Source of the DNA: Seriola aureovittata | Lineage: Eukaryota > Chordata > Actinopteri > Carangiformes > Carangidae | Direction of reading: 5' to 3' | Assembly: GCF_021018895.1 (NCBI RefSeq) | Contig: NC_079379.1 | Coordinates: 20,306,776 to 20,370,775, forward strand | Length of the DNA: 64,000 nucleotides | Shown here: in pieces, positions 61,618 to 64,000 of the stretch | How positions within the stretch are numbered: the stretch's first letter is position 1 | Layout: every line of letters starts with the position of its first letter | Program-made: the position numbers and the translations under genes | The notes under the pieces: model-generated | Seen by the model: only the letters and a program-made list of their open reading frames with translations | Database searches by the model: none | Told to the model about the DNA's origin: nothing

Positions 61618-64000
61618 ACTATGATGTTTTTTTTACATTTTATGCCATACTATACTATGACGTTTTTTGACATTTTTAAGCCTTACTTTACAATTCTGTT
61701 TCATTCCTCACCATACTATGACATTTTTATGACCTTTTATGCCTTAATATGCTGTGATATTTTTTGATGTTTTATGTGACGTGTTCTGACATTTTTAGGC
61801 CTTACTTTACGATGTTGTTTTATTCTTCACCATACTATGATGTTTTTATGACCTTTTATGCCTTAATATACGATAACGTTTTTTTGATGTTTTACGCCAT
61901 ACTATACTATGACGTTTTTTGACATTTTTATGCCATACTATATTATGATGTTTTTTGACATTTTTAAGCCTTGCTTTATTATGTTGTTTTATTCCTCACC
62001 AAACAATGATGTTTTTATGGCCTTTTATGCCATACTATACTATGTTTTTTTGACGTTTTTATGCCGTACTATACTATGACGTTTTTTGACATTTTTAAGC
62101 CTTAATTCACGTTTCTGTTTCATTCCTCACCATACTATGACGTTTTTATGACCTTTTATGCCTTAATATACTATGAGGTTTTTTGACGCTTTATGCCATA
62201 CTATACTATGATGTTTTTTGACATTTTTAAGCCTTACTTTACGATTCTGTTTTATTCCTCACCAAACAATGATGTTTTTATGGCCTTTTATGCCATGATA
62301 TACTATGATGTTTTTTTGACGTTTTACGTCAGACTATACTGTGTAGTTTTACCCCTTATCATACTATGACGTTTTTATGACCTCTTATGCCTTAATATGC
62401 TGTGATATTTTTTGATGTTTTATGCCATACTATACTATGACGTTTTTTGACATTTTTATGCCATACTATGCTATGATGTTTTTTTGACATTTATAAGCCT
62501 TACTTTACTATTCTGTTTCATTCCTCACCATACTATGACGTTTTTATGACCTTTTGTGCCTTAATATACTATGAGGTTTTTTGACATTTTACGCCATACT
62601 ATAACTATGACGTTTTTTGACATTTATATGCCATACTATACTACGGCATTTTTTGACATTTTTAAGCCTTACTTTACATTATGACCTTTTATGCCTTAAT
62701 ATGCTGTGATATTTTTTGATGTTTTAGGCCATACTATAGTATGATGTTTTTTGACATTTTTAAGCCTTACTTTACTATGTTGTTTTATTCTTCACCAAAC
62801 AATGATGTTTTTATGGCCTTTTATGCCTTAATTTACTATGATGACTTTTTGACGTTTTACGCCATACTATACTATGAAGTTTTTTTTTACATTTTTAAGC
62901 CTTACTTTACGATTATGTTTTATTCCTCACCATACTATGACGTTTTTATGACCTTTTATGGCTTAATATACTATGATGTTTTTTTGACGTTTTATGCCAT
63001 ACTATACTATGACTTTTTTTTGACATTTTCATGCCGTACTAAACTATGAAGTTTTTTGACATTTTTAAGCCTTACTTTACGATGTTGTTTTATTCCTCAC
63101 CATACTATGACGTTTTTATGACCTTTTATGCCTTAATATACTATGATGTGTTTTTGATGTTTTACGCCAGACTATACTGTGTTGTTTTATTCCTCACCAT
63201 ACTATGACGTTTTTATGACCTTTTATGGCTTAATATACTATGATGTTTTTTTGACGTTTTATGCCATACTATACTATGACTTTTTTTTTACATTTTCATG
63301 CCGTACTAAACTATGAAGTTTTTTGACATTTTTAAGCCTTACTTTACTATGTTGTTTTATTCCTCACCATACTATGACGTTTTTATGACCTTTTATGCCT
63401 TAATATACTATGATGTGTTTTTGATGTTTTACGCCAGACTATACTGTGTTGTTTTATTCCTCACCAAACTATGACGTTTATATGGCCTTTTATGCCATAC
63501 TATACTATGATGTTGTTTGGACGTTTTATGCCATACTATCCTATGACATTTTTTGACACTATTATGCCATATTATAAATGTGACGTGTTCTGACATTTTT
63601 AAAAATTGCTATAGCAGGTCGTTTTATTCCTTAACATACTATCATATTACCTTTTATGCCTTTATGCTTTACTATACTAGGACGTTTTTATGTCTTACTA
63701 TACTAGGACGTTTTTACGAAATTTTATGCATTACTATACTATGACGTTTTTTTAAACTTTTTTTTGCCTTACTATACTATGACGTTTTTAGGAAATGTTA
63801 TGCCTTACTGTAATATGACATTTTCATGACATTTTATGCATTACTATACTATGACGTTTTTGTGACATTTCATGCCTTACTATACTATGACGTTTTTATG
63901 AAATTTTATGCCTTACTATACTATGACGTTTTTTTAAACTTTTTTTTTGCCTTACTATACTATGACGTTTTTCTTACCTTTTTTCTGCCTTACTATATTA

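Larger units (their letters stand above)
45030..64000. repeat. Large AT-rich satellite array, ~36-bp monomer with higher-order structure
   Basis: From about 45030 to the window end the sequence is a continuous tandem repeat. The basic monomer is about 36 bp and is marked by CCATACTATACTATGACG followed by a T-run and GACATTTTT. Variant monomers (AGCCTTACTTTACGATTCTG, TTTTATTCCTCACCATACTA, TGCCTTAATATACTATGATG) group into blocks that recur every ~133 bp, or ~170 bp when one more monomer is present. These blocks recur in still longer units of ~2.24 and ~3.22 kb. The left 2.9 kb and the last ~450 bp are simpler and more diverged than the core. The array is not closed on the right in this window. 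Confidence 0.97.

Noticed and set aside
47756..63049. Many + strand open frames of 60-122 codons in the satellite
   Set aside because: They repeat with the 36-bp monomer (12 codons), share the same low-complexity peptide, begin at arbitrary monomer ATGs and match no family. They follow from a monomer lacking stops in one frame.
45030..64000. CRISPR-like regular repeats
   Set aside because: The ~36-bp period resembles CRISPR repeat length, but the units are contiguous with no unique spacers, no cas genes are present, and the window is clearly vertebrate.

Overview
The window looks like nuclear DNA of a teleost fish, probably a percomorph. It has one spliced vertebrate gene, long AT-rich non-coding stretches, many CA/GT and CT microsatellites, and several dispersed repeats that I recognise from perch-like fish genomes (Tc1/mariner, hAT, tRNA-derived SINEs, foldback MITEs). 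Repeat family calls come from recalled family sequence, not from a search.

Layout. 1-6300: upstream intergenic DNA with a Tc1/mariner remnant (3437-3686) and a dispersed repeat (about 4380-4735). 6300-6683: CpG-rich promoter and 5' UTR. 6684-16317: a complete nine-exon gene on the + strand encoding a 362-residue STAR-family KH RNA-binding protein, khdrbs1 (Sam68). All eight introns are GT-AG and the reading frame closes across every junction. 16318 to about 17565: 3' UTR with two AATAAA signals. 17.6-45.0 kb: no gene that I can recognise. This stretch holds a palindromic MITE-like repeat, a Penelope-like retroelement fragment abutting a long-TIR MITE (23.5-24.6 kb), a decayed hAT (ZMYM1-like) transposase on the minus strand (26.7-28.6 kb), a pair of related ~250-350 bp segments (31.9 and 35.3 kb), two copies of one tRNA-SINE family in opposite orientation (31.0 and 42.3 kb), and the other half of a Tc1 transposon (41.6-42.2 kb).

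45.03-64.0 kb: a very large AT-rich tandem array that runs off the end of the window. It is built on a ~36-bp monomer containing CCATACTATACTATGACG. Monomers are grouped into ~133/170-bp blocks and then into ~2.24-kb and ~3.22-kb higher-order repeats. Eight copies of one tRNA-derived SINE sit in the array in the same orientation and with the same flanks, so one insertion was copied along with the array. Four short tRNA-like units occur only near the diverged left edge.

The most interesting system here is this nested satellite with its carried SINE. The only confident protein-coding gene is khdrbs1. Its product is expected to act in the nucleus on pre-mRNA splicing and RNA metabolism.
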